DNA of 64,000 bases from Bacteroidales bacterium. GTDB taxonomy: Bacteria > Bacteroidota > Bacteroidia > Bacteroidales > FEN-979. The translations under genes and the position numbers were made by a program. Below, one piece after another: positions 52,833 through 62,900 of this stretch. A model generated the notes under the pieces. It saw only the letters and a program-made list of their open reading frames with translations. It was not told where the DNA came from and ran no database searches. Numbering within the stretch: position 1 is the first letter of the stretch; every line of letters begins with the position of its first letter. The stretch covers positions 130,428 through 194,427 of the forward strand of contig JAUXWT010000035.1 in the NCBI GenBank assembly GCA_030681475.1. Direction: 5' to 3'.

Positions 52833-55421
52833 ATGAGGAAACTTTGCATGATCGTGGTAATATGCATGATAAGTACGGTTGCTGTAGTTGGACAAGTAGG
52901 GATCAACACTGATGGAAGTCTGCCGGATTCATCGGCCGGTCTGGATGTGAAATTCAGTAACAAAGGATTTTTACCTCCCCGCATTGCATTATCCTCGGTC
53001 AATGAGGCTGCGCCGATAGTAAATCCCGCGACAGGATTGCTGGTATTCAATACTTCCAATACCGGCCATACCGTAAACGATGTTCAAATGGGATATTATT
53101 ACTGGAATGGTGCAAAGTGGATCCCGTTGGTCAGAAATAGTGAAACGGTAACTGGAACTGAAGTATCTGATTCGGGCATTTGGATTAAGTCGGTGAGCAA
53201 TGTCGAACTCAGGGTCAGAACAGATACCCTCAGGATGCCAAAAGTTACTGCCGGCCCCCGATCGCTGAATAATGATCCTGATTTTACCATGGTATTGATC
53301 CCTGATGGACATATGTGGATAAATACAGACAAGTGGTGTGTGGCATCAAATTCAATAACCCGATGGATCAAGGCACACAAATCGGAACAAAACATAGTTG
53401 CCGTGATGCAGGTCGGAGATATTTCAGAAGATAACCTTTACTGGCCATCCGTTGTAAGGGGGCTGGATACGCTTAAAGCATCAGGAATACCCTATGTCGT
53501 CACGATCGGCAATCACGATTATACCAATATGGGCACAAGAAATGCGGCTGATTGGAATGCCAACCTGCCTGTGTCAAGATTTTATGGAGAAACGTGGTAT
53601 GGCGGCGCGTACGGAGCCTCTACAACGAACATGTATATTAAATTCAGTGTCGGCGAGCGGAAATATTTAATTTTTGGCATAGAGATATTTCCCCGCGACC
53701 ACATCATTGCCTGGATGAACAGCATCATTGCCGCCAATGCCGACCGGGAGGTCATTGTTGCCACGCACGATCATTTAAGACCCAATGCACAGCGATCAAC
53801 AAGGTTTGACATTTACAACATCGGTTATTACGGAGGCATGGCAGGAAACGATGCGCAACAGTTATGGGACAAGTGCCTTAAAAAGCACGCGAATGTGATC
53901 ATGGTTGTAAACGGGCACCAGATTGACGGTGATCGAACCGCAGTGTTGACCAGTATCGGGGAAAAAGGAAACATTGTAAACCAGATATTCAATAATTACC
54001 AGCAGGTTTACTCCGGGAACATGGTAACAGAGGTCATGTTGCTGAAATTCTCACCATCAACCGGAAAAATATTCACAAAAACATATGCACCGTTTACAAA
54101 CACTTACGATTCGGTTGGGAATTATTCATTGCCCTATACGGCGCCTCTGTTTGATATGGATTTGAAAACCTCCGGAAACCTGATGGTAACGGGTGCGATT
54201 ACATCCAGCGGCGAGATCAGCACAAACGGCAGTATCATCGCAAGCAAGGATATTATTTCGGCCGGAAATATCAGGGCAGGCCAAAATGTAACCATCGACA
54301 ACAGTCTTTCGGTGAAGGACAACCTTTCCATTAACAAAAACCTGACCGTTAATGATACAGTTAAAGCCCGGATATACAGAGGGTTGGGAAGCACTCCGGC
54401 GTTATTTGTAAATAATCCGACGATTTCTGACACGCTCGTTGTCAACCGCATCAAAACATCAGGAACCAGTCCGGTGATGATGATGAATGATAAAAATACA
54501 GCTTCACTTCATCTGAATCATTATGGATTCAACCCCACCATTGCAGGTACCCGGTATAACGGGTCCTTTAAATATCCTTCAAAAGTACTTGCAGGAAACG
54601 TCATACTGGATATTACCGGTAACGGCTATGTAGAAACACAACCGGCAGGTCTGGTCTATAACAAGGCCGGTATATCGTTTAAGGCAGCAGAAGATTTTAC
54701 GCGTACAGCCAGCGGAACCTATATGAGTTTTAGTACAACGGCGCTGGGGACAAGCAATGCTGTGGAAAGAATGCGCATCAAAGACAATGGCAATATCGGG
54801 GTTGGAACTTCGAATCCATTGTCCGCTTTGGATGTAAATGGCATGATCACGGCCACCGGGGGGAATTCCTCCGATTGGAATATTGCTTACAACTGGGGGA
54901 GCCATGCTTTGGCAGGGTATGCACAAACCGCTTCTCCGACATTCACCGGTACGGTCACACTGGCAAATTATACATTAGACAATTCTCCGCCTGATATTAC
55001 ATCCTCCGGGGAACTTTTGAGAATTAATGCAGGAGAGGCTGTCAACATTGGCGATGTGATATATATCGGCTCAACCGGCAGCGCCATGTTGTGCAAGGCA
55101 GATACCATTATCAATTGTCCTTATGCTTTTGCCATAGCCACCGGTCCAACCCCTCAGAATTCGACAGGAATATTTATGACCAGGGGGGTGTTGCGCAGTG
55201 ATAAATGGCCGGATTGGACGGTTGGCGGATTGTTATACGTCAGTACAACCGGAACAACCACAAATACCCTGACCCAAACCCCACCCGGCGCCCTGAACAA
55301 TATTATCATTCCTGTTGGCGTGGCTTTGGCGCCAAAGATCATCTACTTTTTTGGAAATTTTAATGGGGTGGTGAATAAAAACCCCACAGGCACATACATG
55401 ATCAGTCAAATAACTAATTGA
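52833..55421 (+). CDS. Secreted metallophosphoesterase fused to tail-fibre-like repeats
   Basis: 862 residues, signal peptide 1-20. Three parts are seen. Residues 21-100 (VGINTDGSLPDSSAGLDVKF and GFLPPRIAL) resemble the N-terminal head of Bacteroidota fibre-like surface proteins. Residues about 150-420 form a calcineurin-like phosphoesterase: D158/H160 in IPDGH, VGDIS at about 194, GNHD at 226-229, THDH at 311-314, NGHQ at 360-363. Residues about 440-862 are repetitive beta sequence (LMVTGAITSSGEISTNGS, GNIGVGTSNPLSALDVNG, ASPTFTGTVTL) typical of phage tail fibres and trimeric adhesins. The metal-binding residues are all present, so a nuclease or phosphatase carried on a fibre is plausible. 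Substrate and any trimer state are unknown. Confidence 0.8.
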   Translation: MRKLCMIVVICMISTVAVVGQVGINTDGSLPDSSAGLDVKFSNKGFLPPRIALSSVNEAAPIVNPATGLLVFNTSNTGHTVNDVQMGYYYWNGAKWIPLVRNSETVTGTEVSDSGIWIKSVSNVELRVRTDTLRMPKVTAGPRSLNNDPDFTMVLIPDGHMWINTDKWCVASNSITRWIKAHKSEQNIVAVMQVGDISEDNLYWPSVVRGLDTLKASGIPYVVTIGNHDYTNMGTRNAADWNANLPVSRFYGETWYGGAYGASTTNMYIKFSVGERKYLIFGIEIFPRDHIIAWMNSIIAANADREVIVATHDHLRPNAQRSTRFDIYNIGYYGGMAGNDAQQLWDKCLKKHANVIMVVNGHQIDGDRTAVLTSIGEKGNIVNQIFNNYQQVYSGNMVTEVMLLKFSPSTGKIFTKTYAPFTNTYDSVGNYSLPYTAPLFDMDLKTSGNLMVTGAITSSGEISTNGSIIASKDIISAGNIRAGQNVTIDNSLSVKDNLSINKNLTVNDTVKARIYRGLGSTPALFVNNPTISDTLVVNRIKTSGTSPVMMMNDKNTASLHLNHYGFNPTIAGTRYNGSFKYPSKVLAGNVILDITGNGYVETQPAGLVYNKAGISFKAAEDFTRTASGTYMSFSTTALGTSNAVERMRIKDNGNIGVGTSNPLSALDVNGMITATGGNSSDWNIAYNWGSHALAGYAQTASPTFTGTVTLANYTLDNSPPDITSSGELLRINAGEAVNIGDVIYIGSTGSAMLCKADTIINCPYAFAIATGPTPQNSTGIFMTRGVLRSDKWPDWTVGGLLYVSTTGTTTNTLTQTPPGALNNIIIPVGVALAPKIIYFFGNFNGVVNKNPTGTYMISQITN

Positions 55422-55511
55422 TGGTCAGGGTTTACTGCATTGAGGTAGTTAAAAGCGCTGTTTCGGTTTATACGATACAAAAACAGCAACGAACCGATAA
55501 ATATTATAGAC

Positions 55512-55646
55512 ATGAAATTGATTAAAAAGGCCATGGAGATCTCTATCGCACAGCTCGAAGAGATGTATCATCCCAGGCCGGGTGATTTGAAATATCTGCT
55601 CGCCAGCGCCAAGTGTCATAGTTGCCGGACTGAACTTTTTAGTTAA
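55512..55646 (+). CDS. Small hypothetical protein with CHSC motif
   Basis: 44 residues: it begins MKLIKKAMEISIAQLEEM and ends KCHSCRTELFS. CxxC near the C-terminus could bind a metal. It lies between the phosphoesterase-fibre and DUF1028 genes on the same strand. Codon use is ordinary and the frame is clean, but no family is recognised. It could be a remnant rather than a gene. Confidence 0.4.
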   Translation: MKLIKKAMEISIAQLEEMYHPRPGDLKYLLASAKCHSCRTELFS

Positions 55647-55699
55647 ATTTGGAAGGATTATTAAATTGATTAAACCGGGGTTATCTTATTATAAAAACT

Positions 55700-56779
55700 A
55701 TGGAAACTTTAAGCCATTATCTGAAGGTATTTCAATTCAGCGCAAAATCATTTTTAATAAATTCTGGCGCAGCGCTGTTATGCGTTATTATTTTGATAAG
55801 TCATGGCAAAGCCCAGGACACTTTTTCAATTGTTGCCGTCGACACCTTAACCGGGGAGATCGGGAGCGCCGGCGCATCGTGCGTCACTTCAAGTACCACC
55901 TATCCCCATGGGGCTGCCATACTGAGCGATTTGATCCCCGGAATCGGTGCAATACATACCCAGGCTGCATGGAACAGCGTTAACCAAACCAATGCCCATG
56001 CCAGGATGATAGCAGGCGATTCGCCGCAGGAGATCATAGACTGGCTGGTTGCCAATGATGCCCAGGGAAACCCAACCACCCGGCAGTATGGTATTGTGGA
56101 TTTCCGCAACAACCTGCCCCGGGCCGCTGCATACACCGGGATTAATTGTCTGAGTTATAAAAACGATACGGCTGGCATTTTTTATTCTATCCAGGGGAAT
56201 ATCCTTTTGGGACAAAGTATCATTGATTCGATGCAGGACAGGTTTCTTACCACCCAGGGAACGCTCGGAGACCGGTTGATGGCAGCTTTACAGGGAGCAA
56301 AGGTGATCGGCGCCGATACCCGCTGTGCGCCCCGCAACAGTTCATCCCTTTCTGCATTTCTTCGTGTGGCCCGGAAGACCAACAGCCCTGACAGCCTGTA
56401 CATCGACCTGTGGATGGCCTATCCTCAGGGATTTTCAGGCCTGGCGCCGGTGGACCCGGTTGATTCGCTGCAAACGCTTTACGATCAATGGAAAACGATC
56501 ACCTCAGTCATTGCGGGCGGAGACGGTTCCGGAAATTGTGTGAGAATTACCAAAGGCAATGACGGCAATACTGCACTCGATTTTTCATGTTTCCCCGATC
56601 TTCAAAAACTGAAACTTGTCATATTCGACTTCACCGGCAGGATTGTCCTGAACATGCCGGTCACCAGTCCGGTTATTCATCCATTTTCAACAAGTCAACC
56701 TCGTCACGGATTGTATTTTTATCAGGTCTTGAACCAGGATAAAAGAATGGTTGCCAGGGGGAAGTTTTTTTCGCTTTGA
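55700..56779 (+). CDS. Secreted DUF1028 protein with T9SS-like C-terminus
   Basis: 359 residues with a signal-like hydrophobic stretch (about 18-35, ending HGKAQD). Residues about 40-250 are DUF1028 (FSIVAVDTLTGEIGSAGASC, GAIHTQAAWNSVNQTNAHAR), a fold related to N-terminal nucleophile hydrolases with unknown substrate. The C-terminal about 70 residues (LKLVIFDFTGRIVLNM, HGLYFYQVL) resemble a T9SS type A sorting domain, so export through the neighbouring T9SS is likely. The start was chosen to keep the signal peptide. Confidence 0.83.
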   Translation: METLSHYLKVFQFSAKSFLINSGAALLCVIILISHGKAQDTFSIVAVDTLTGEIGSAGASCVTSSTTYPHGAAILSDLIPGIGAIHTQAAWNSVNQTNAHARMIAGDSPQEIIDWLVANDAQGNPTTRQYGIVDFRNNLPRAAAYTGINCLSYKNDTAGIFYSIQGNILLGQSIIDSMQDRFLTTQGTLGDRLMAALQGAKVIGADTRCAPRNSSSLSAFLRVARKTNSPDSLYIDLWMAYPQGFSGLAPVDPVDSLQTLYDQWKTITSVIAGGDGSGNCVRITKGNDGNTALDFSCFPDLQKLKLVIFDFTGRIVLNMPVTSPVIHPFSTSQPRHGLYFYQVLNQDKRMVARGKFFSL

Positions 56780-56815
56780 TCCCGACAATATAAGCTGATT
56801 GAATTGCCTTACACT

Positions 56816-57598
56816 TCATTCAGGGGGCTGGGGTCCCTTTGATGTACTGTTTTTTATTGTACGCCATGTCCAGGAACTCAAATCAACAGTACTTTCAATG
56901 ATCTGCTGCTGATCTTTGGGCATCTGGTAAAAGAAATCGATACCCGTCACGCTTTCCACACTATCAATGGTCACAACAAAGTGTTGCAATGGTTCATCTG
57001 ACCCCTTGTTGGGCATGATGAAACCGATTCCCTTGATAACGGGTTCGGTATAATCGAGGATTACCTTATAAAAGAATGCAGGGACAGTTATCCTGTGCGA
57101 ACCGATCGTGGGCATTCCACTGGTCAAAACCGGTCCTGTGACCACAAAAACCGCATTATCAACATTTGCCCATTGCCGCACCTGCTCTTCCAAATTTTTC
57201 CAGATACCACGGTTAAATGCCGGGACCTGGGGAGCCATATTTGAAAGATAAAAGGATTCAGCCATGGCCTGGTATGAATAGCACATATCGGCTGATGGCG
57301 CCAGATGTCCCCTGTCGTAACCAGATTTGATGTAGTCAGAATTCGATGCTGACACAGACGACAGCAAAGGATCCGGAATGAAGCGATTGTTGCGTTTCAC
57401 TACCGGGATTGTCTCTTCTGCAGTGAGTTCGTACGCGACCCATTCGGCCACGTTAAAAACCGGATTGTATGAAAGGGTATATCCCTGGTGGGTAATGACC
57501 TGGCTGCCCGTATTGGGTTCCGGCAATCCTATCTGCTGGGCAATCATTGACCAGGATGAAAATAAACAGGATAAAAGAAGAAACCATGATTTTGTCAT
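56816..57598 (-). CDS. Secreted DNA/RNA non-specific endonuclease
   Basis: 260 residues, signal peptide about 1-22 (ending SMIAQQ). The NUC-family catalytic motif YDRGHLAPSADM is at about 94-105 with H98 as general base, followed by SFYLSNMAPQVPAFNRGIW with the metal-binding asparagine. Related to Serratia-type nucleases. It is probably exported and degrades nucleic acid in the periplasm or medium. It is convergent with the DUF1028 gene and lies 41 bp from the cargo fragment. Confidence 0.9.
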   Translation of the reverse strand: MTKSWFLLLSCLFSSWSMIAQQIGLPEPNTGSQVITHQGYTLSYNPVFNVAEWVAYELTAEETIPVVKRNNRFIPDPLLSSVSASNSDYIKSGYDRGHLAPSADMCYSYQAMAESFYLSNMAPQVPAFNRGIWKNLEEQVRQWANVDNAVFVVTGPVLTSGMPTIGSHRITVPAFFYKVILDYTEPVIKGIGFIMPNKGSDEPLQHFVVTIDSVESVTGIDFFYQMPKDQQQIIESTVDLSSWTWRTIKNSTSKGPQPPE

Positions 57599-57639
57599 CT
57601 CACATGCATTAAGATTACGAATTTAGTAAAATTTCTGTC

Positions 57640-58440
57640 CTAATATTTAATGAGCTTTACCATTTCAACTTTTGCTCCGGATATTACATGAATGCAATAA
57701 ATCCCTGCCATCCTGCCTGTGAGGGAGAATCCATATTCGCCATCTGTGTACAAATTGCCTGACATGGTTCTTTCGCCCCATATTCCGTACACCTCGAATG
57801 CAACGTTATAGCCTGGAAAAGTTCCTTGCACTACGAGTTTAACATTTCCCGATGTAGGATTTGGGAAGACCTTAATAAATAGCTGTTCCCGATTTTTCAA
57901 TGTCTCATCTTTTTGGGCATTCACTGCCGGTATCGTACCGGTCACGGAAGAACTTACGGGTAACTGGATTACCGTTATCGCCAGTGTGGAAACGGCGCCA
58001 TTTCCTGACTGTTTATTTCCTTTTACCGTGATGTTGCCTGAAGCAGCCGAACTTCCATAATCAACAACAATACTGTTTGTGGCGCTTGTTCCTGTAACGC
58101 CATCGGGCAAAGTCCAGGTATAGGTTATGGCATTGGGAATTGAAGGAACTGTATAGGTTACAGACTGTTGACCCTGGCAAACAGTTGTTTCCCCTGAAAT
58201 CGCGCCGGCATTACCAGGTAAACCCGACTGGTTGATGAATATCCCTGTACTCATGTTGAAATACGAACCTGACGAGGTAACCTCAAATTTAACAGCCCTG
58301 ACCATATATAAATTGTTGGCCAGTATGTTCGGCGCGTTATCCGTGTAACTGATAAGGGTAACCGGGGCGCCGTTAAGGCGGACAAAATTGCCTGTAACAG
58401 TATCTGACCGGTACCGCTTTGAGTACCCTTTTTTTATGGA
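57640..58440 (-). pseudogene. 5'-truncated T9SS cargo gene (C-terminal fragment)
   Basis: An ATG-started reading gives 221 residues (from 58305), but the homologous frame continues upstream without a start: GYSKRYRSDTVTGNFVRLNG then APVTLISYTDNAPNILANNL, fibronectin III-like, until an in-frame stop at 58441-58443. Then come a PKD-like domain (GETTVCQGQQSVTYTVPSIP) and a T9SS type A domain (IKVFPNPTSGNVKLV to MVKLIKY). This is the tail of a much larger surface protein whose 5' part is lost. The break lies about 70 bp from the old tRNA terminator, so loss through element insertion or recombination at the att site is possible. Confidence 0.72.
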
Positions 58441-58512
58441 TCAAGTATAAAATATCTCATCTGACACAATGGCCGGTGACTCCGGTTGTAGGCACATTTG
58501 TAGCCACATGTC

Positions 58513-58547
58513 AAAAAAAAAAAGGCTTCAGAAATCCTGAAACCTTT
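58513..58547 (-). terminator. Intrinsic terminator of the former tRNA
   Basis: On the minus strand an 11-bp stem with one mismatch (58521-58531 with 58537-58547) has a 5-base loop and is followed by a run of T (A at 58513-58523). It sits 9 bases past the tRNA 3' end at 58556, the position of a normal tRNA terminator. Confidence 0.8.
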
Positions 58548-58555
58548 GATTTTAC

Positions 58556-58580
58556 TGGTGGGAGCAACAGGATTCGAACC
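58556..58580 (-). other. tRNA 3' end fragment: attachment site of an integrative element
   Basis: On the minus strand the 25 bases read GGTTCGAATCCTGTTGCTCC followed by CACCA: the T-loop TTCGAAT, the 3' acceptor strand TGCTCCC, discriminator A and CCA. Upstream (58581 on) the sequence does not pair with the T-stem or continue as a tRNA. So only the 3' end is present, which is what remains at one junction when an element integrates into a tRNA 3' end. The complete tRNA would be at the other end, outside the window. Confidence 0.78.
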
Positions 58581-59127
58581 GTCTCCCGGATGGGTTGATT
58601 TTATTGGTGTTTCAAAACGACTTTCAAAAACTGTGGCAACTTTTTAGGCGGGAAATTGGAACGAATCCGACAGGTGTGTTAATAAGTTAATCTTTGTATT
58701 CTCTTTTCTAAGGCCGTAAACCCCGGTTAATTTCATTTCCCATCCAAAGTTAATTCAGGACGCCAAGGTACAAAATATCTTTCCCTGGCCGGCTCCTCTA
58801 TTCAGAATCATTTTACAGATCATTCCATTTTCATTATGGATCATACGGTTAAAATCAATTACCGCAAAATCTTTATTGGGACCCTAACAAATAATACTTC
58901 CCGGCAATGATTTATTTTTCAGTTTTTCTCAAATCTTTTCCAAAAATTTCCACTCTCATAATTGATTAGATTATAGTCAATTTGGTGTTACGAAGGTTCA
59001 TAACAGGTTACTTTCTATTTACTCTAAGGTTACTATAACGTTAATAATCAAATAGTTGTTAATATCTTTTTCATTCCCGTAACAATCGGTTTGATATTTT
59101 TGCCACTTGTAAATTTTAACAAATGCC
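58581..59127. other. 547-bp non-coding stretch at the start of the element
   Basis: No credible gene is seen. The base composition is more AT-rich than the chromosome to the left. At about 58990-59045 GGTTACT occurs twice with ATAAC/GTTAT half-sites, a possible protein-binding region before the HTH gene. The integrase is not here and would have to be further right. Confidence 0.6.
59095..59102 (+). promoter_or_regulatory. Candidate -7 element for the excisionase-like gene
   Basis: TATTTTTG matches TAnnTTTG 26 bases before the ATG at 59128. No good -33 box is visible. Confidence 0.4.
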
Positions 59128-59307
59128 ATGAACGAGAAATCAATTATCGAAAAACCGGTTACCGCCCCTTACATCTGCAATATGATAGGGGTCAGCCGAC
59201 CTGCACTCCATAAATGGAGCAAGGCAGGCATTGTCCGCTCCCATAAGATCGGGGGCAAATTGTTCTATTTTGAAAGCGAAGTGATGGAGGACTTGAAAAA
59301 ATGCTAA
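59128..59307 (+). CDS. Excisionase-like helix-turn-helix protein
   Basis: 59 residues. VTAPYICNMIGVSRPALHKW then KAGIVRSHKIGGKLFYFESE is the winged MerR/excisionase-type DNA-binding pattern. Such proteins control excision or early transcription of integrative elements in Bacteroidota. It is the first gene inside the attachment site, a common place for it. It is too small for domains beyond the HTH. Confidence 0.8.
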   Translation: MNEKSIIEKPVTAPYICNMIGVSRPALHKWSKAGIVRSHKIGGKLFYFESEVMEDLKKC

Positions 59308-59379
59308 AGAATCCATCAAACCCAGCTAATGCCGTCAAGGCATTTTTCATAATCAATCAACTTAAATTCATTAACACTC

Positions 59380-59652
59380 ATGACAAACAGAAAGAAATCA
59401 GTTGGAGAACTGAGAAAAAAACTGCCGTATGGAAGCTTTACCCAAATCAGAGTCAGACTGCGGGAAAAGGAAATAAAATTTTCCCTTCAATACATATCCC
59501 ATTGCCTGAGTCCGGACCATCCTGCTTATAACAGCGAGATCACCGAAGAAGCGATCCTGGTTGTCCAGGAAAATGACCAGATGATGAAAGAGATGCATAA
59601 ACGAATTGAAAATCTTAAAAACGATACAGAATGCGGACCTTCTCAAGCATGA
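59380..59652 (+). CDS. Small element protein, possible HTH
   Basis: 90 residues. LPYGSFTQIRVRLREKEIKF and SLQYISHCLSPDHPAYNSEI resemble a Cro-like helix-turn-helix with an insertion, followed by a helical, charged tail. I do not recognise a named family. It overlaps the next gene by 4 bases (ATGA), indicating translational coupling. A frame that overlaps its start at 59301 is rejected. Confidence 0.6.
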   Translation: MTNRKKSVGELRKKLPYGSFTQIRVRLREKEIKFSLQYISHCLSPDHPAYNSEITEEAILVVQENDQMMKEMHKRIENLKNDTECGPSQA

Positions 59653-59852
59653 GCCAGCCGGACCTGAAACTGAACCTGGAGGCCATGGAATGCCTCCGGG
59701 ACTGTCTTGAAATCAAATTGAAAGAAACTTACTCAAGTAATGAAACCGCCTTCACAACCCAGCGGGTCAAGGAAGGTGGCCTTCTCAATACCAAATTGAT
59801 CCGTGTGAACGAATTGATCGAGGCGATCGATCAGGAAATTATTGAATACTGA
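59649..59852 (+). CDS. Small element protein, hypothetical
   Basis: 67 residues from the ATG at 59649, which overlaps the preceding stop as ATGA. An upstream ATG six codons earlier is less likely. Helical and charged, without a known domain: MSQPDLKLNLEAMECLRDCL then LNTKLIRVNELIEAIDQEII. Small helical proteins of this kind often accompany primase genes in Bacteroidota elements. The function is unknown. Confidence 0.6.
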   Translation: MSQPDLKLNLEAMECLRDCLEIKLKETYSSNETAFTTQRVKEGGLLNTKLIRVNELIEAIDQEIIEY

Positions 59853-59931
59853 CTATTCCCATCCTCAGGGATTACACTACCTTTTTATCTAAATCTAGTT
59901 ATCCAATGCTTAAAGAAAGAAGTAAATCAGC

Positions 59932-62900
59932 ATGATATCAAACGCTGAAGAAATAAAGGATGCCACTCAAATCGCCGATATCCTTGGCGATTTTATCACG
60001 CTGAAAAGAAAAGGTTTCAACTATACTGCCTGCTGCCCTTTCCATAATGAAAAAACACCAAGCTTTATAGTGAACCCTGCAAGGGGATCATATAAATGTT
60101 TCGGCTGTGGGAGGTCCGGCGATACCATTGAGTTCCTTCGGGATAACGAAGCAATGAGTTACAGCGAGGCACTTACTTATATTGCCAACCATTATGGCAT
60201 TCCAATCAAATTTAATGGAACTGATCCAGAATACACCGATGCCCAGAAGCACCGCGATGGCATCTTTGCTTCTCTTAAATGGGCGCAGCAATGTTTTTCA
60301 CGGAACTTGCAGAAAAATCCATCAGCGCTTTCTTACTTGCAGGATCGGAAGCTTGATAAAGCCATTGACCTGTTTTCAATAGGATATGCCGGCAGCGGCA
60401 ATGATCTGATGCGTGAGGCCCATGGGGCAGGTTATTCCAATGAAATATTATTTGGTGCCGATTTGATTAAAAAAAATGACCAGGGACACTATTATGATGC
60501 ATTCAGTAAAAGGATCATCTTTCCGTTTTTTGATCGATCCGGCAGGGTGATCGGTTTCACCGGAAGGCTTCTTACCCCTGAAAAGGATAAACCAAAATAC
60601 CTGAACAGCGCCGAAACAGAGGTCTTTAAAAAGAGCAAATTCCTTTATGGACTATTCCAGTCCAAAAAGGAGATCATGAAAGAGAACGAATGCCTGCTGG
60701 TTGAAGGTCAGACCGACCTTATCAGCTGGCATCTGGCCGGGATCAGGAACGTGGTGGCCGGTTCAGGGACAGCTCTGAGCGAGGATCAGGTTAAGATGAT
60801 ACTATCTTTCACCAATTGCCTTACGATCGTTTATGATGGCGATCCGGCCGGGATAAAGGCCAGCATTGCAAACATCAAAATCCCCTTGCAGTTAGGCCTG
60901 GATGTTTACCTGGTTGTGTTGCCCGATGGCGATGACCCTGATTCGTATGTCAGAAAGCATGGTGCGGAAACACTGAAGGCTTTTATCGAAGATAACCGCA
61001 AGGATATCGTTTCGTTCCGCATCGCAATGGTACAGGAAGCAGTGGCTCGGGATCCGCTTCAAAAGGCTAAACTGGTCAAAGAACTTGTTTCCCAGATTTC
61101 GCTCATCGGTGATGAAGAGACAAGAGGCTACCTGATCAGTGACATCGCAAAGAAACTCGGTGTAGACCGGGATGATCTTGATCGCAACCTCAAAAAGCAG
61201 CTTCCTAAAATTGAGAAACAGGAAAAAGGATTCTTCGGCTTTGAAGCTTCCGAGGAAATGATTAAGGAAACCGGCTTTGCCATCCTTCTTTCAAACCCCG
61301 GGGGAGTTGTTTCATATCACGCCGAAGGAAAAGAAAACACCATCAGTCTGCCGGATGGACAACTGAAGAAAGATGATATTTTCCGCCTGGCCAAACTCAC
61401 CAGGAACGTTAAAGTTGAAGGCCTATCACTTGTGGTCGATGAAAATGATGTTGAATTCCCTCTGGCCGAAGCTGGCCGGTTGCTTACCGAACAGGGACTG
61501 CGGGTTGAAGTGCGGGAAGATGGTTCAAAGGATGAGACCAGTGATGATCCCAAATCAACTGTTTATATTGATTTCTTAGATTTCTATGTACGAGGTTTAA
61601 GTTACAGGCTGATTTGCCAACCCGATACAAAGCGATCCAAAAAGTTTGTGGAGATGGTTGCCGAATTTCTTTCAAAACTCGACAATACGATCATCCACAT
61701 CAAGACCAATGAGATAGCCAAAAAATTCGGTCTTAACCAGGGATCCTTTTCAAAGGTGCTACGACCTTTTGTTGAGAAACGAAAGAACCTGGCCGTGCAG
61801 CAGCAGGAACATGTGATTATCGATGACCAGCAATTTGTTTTCGATATTGCCCACCTTCCGGATTATGTTGATCAGAATTTCTTCCAGCGTTACGGGTTCT
61901 TTCCGGCACAAAACAAAGTGGGGAATAAAATATTCTACGTTTTCCGCACCCTGGACAATACGCTGGTGAAGGTTGGGAATTTCTTCCTGGAACCCTTATT
62001 CCAGGTCTATGATCTTGACCCGATAAAGAATAAACGAATCGTAGAACTTTTTCATTCAGAGCTTAACACGGCGGAGTATGTTGAGTTCAAGAGTGGCGAC
62101 ATGGTTGAATTGCAGCAGTTCAAGAAATTCCTTTGGAACAACGGGGGATATATCTTTACCAACGGCAAACCGTTTCATCATGAGAAAATCCTTGAAAGCA
62201 TCGCTCTTCAATTCCCAAAATGCTGGGAATTTTCGACATTCGGGTGGCAGCCTGAAGGGTTCTTTGCGCTTGCAAATGGCATCATTGCTGATGGCTCATT
62301 TACCCATGTTGATGAACTCGGGCTGGTAAAGTTCAAAAACGTAACTTATTATTCACCATCCTTCAGCAAGATATACAAAGATCAACGTGCCGATAATGAC
62401 CGATACGAGTATGACCGGTTTTTAGTATTCAAACCGGAGCACAGAACTTCCTGGAAAGAATGGTCGGAACTGATGCACAAAGTCTACTCGTATAACGGCA
62501 ATGGAATGTGGGCGCTGCTTTTCACGATCCTTTCAGCTAACCGTTCAATAATCTTTCCGATCGAACGGTTTTTTACCTCGCTGTTTTTCATAGGTCCTAC
62601 CGAATCAGGAAAATCAAAAATTGCCGAAAGCATCCGGGCGCCATTTATGCATGGCGCTCCACTATTCAACCTGAACTCAGGCACCGATGCTGCATTTTTT
62701 ACCAGTCTTGAACGCTTTCGCGACATCCCGGTGATATTCGAGGAGTATAATGATTACCAGATATCCGATGTGAAATTCCAGGGATTGAAGGCCGCTGTTT
62801 ATGACAATGAAGGAAAGCAGAAACGTAAGGATGCAACCAGCAAGGATATCGATGTTTCGAAAATAAACGGTTGTCCGCTTTTATTGGGGCAGGAAGGCCC

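Noticed and set aside
58556-58580. A complete tRNA gene
   Set aside because: Only the T-loop to CCA part is present; the sequence beyond the T-arm neither pairs nor continues as a tRNA.
59301-59531. 76-codon frame overlapping the HTH gene end
   Set aside because: It overlaps the better-supported 59380-59652 frame and has no protein-like pattern.
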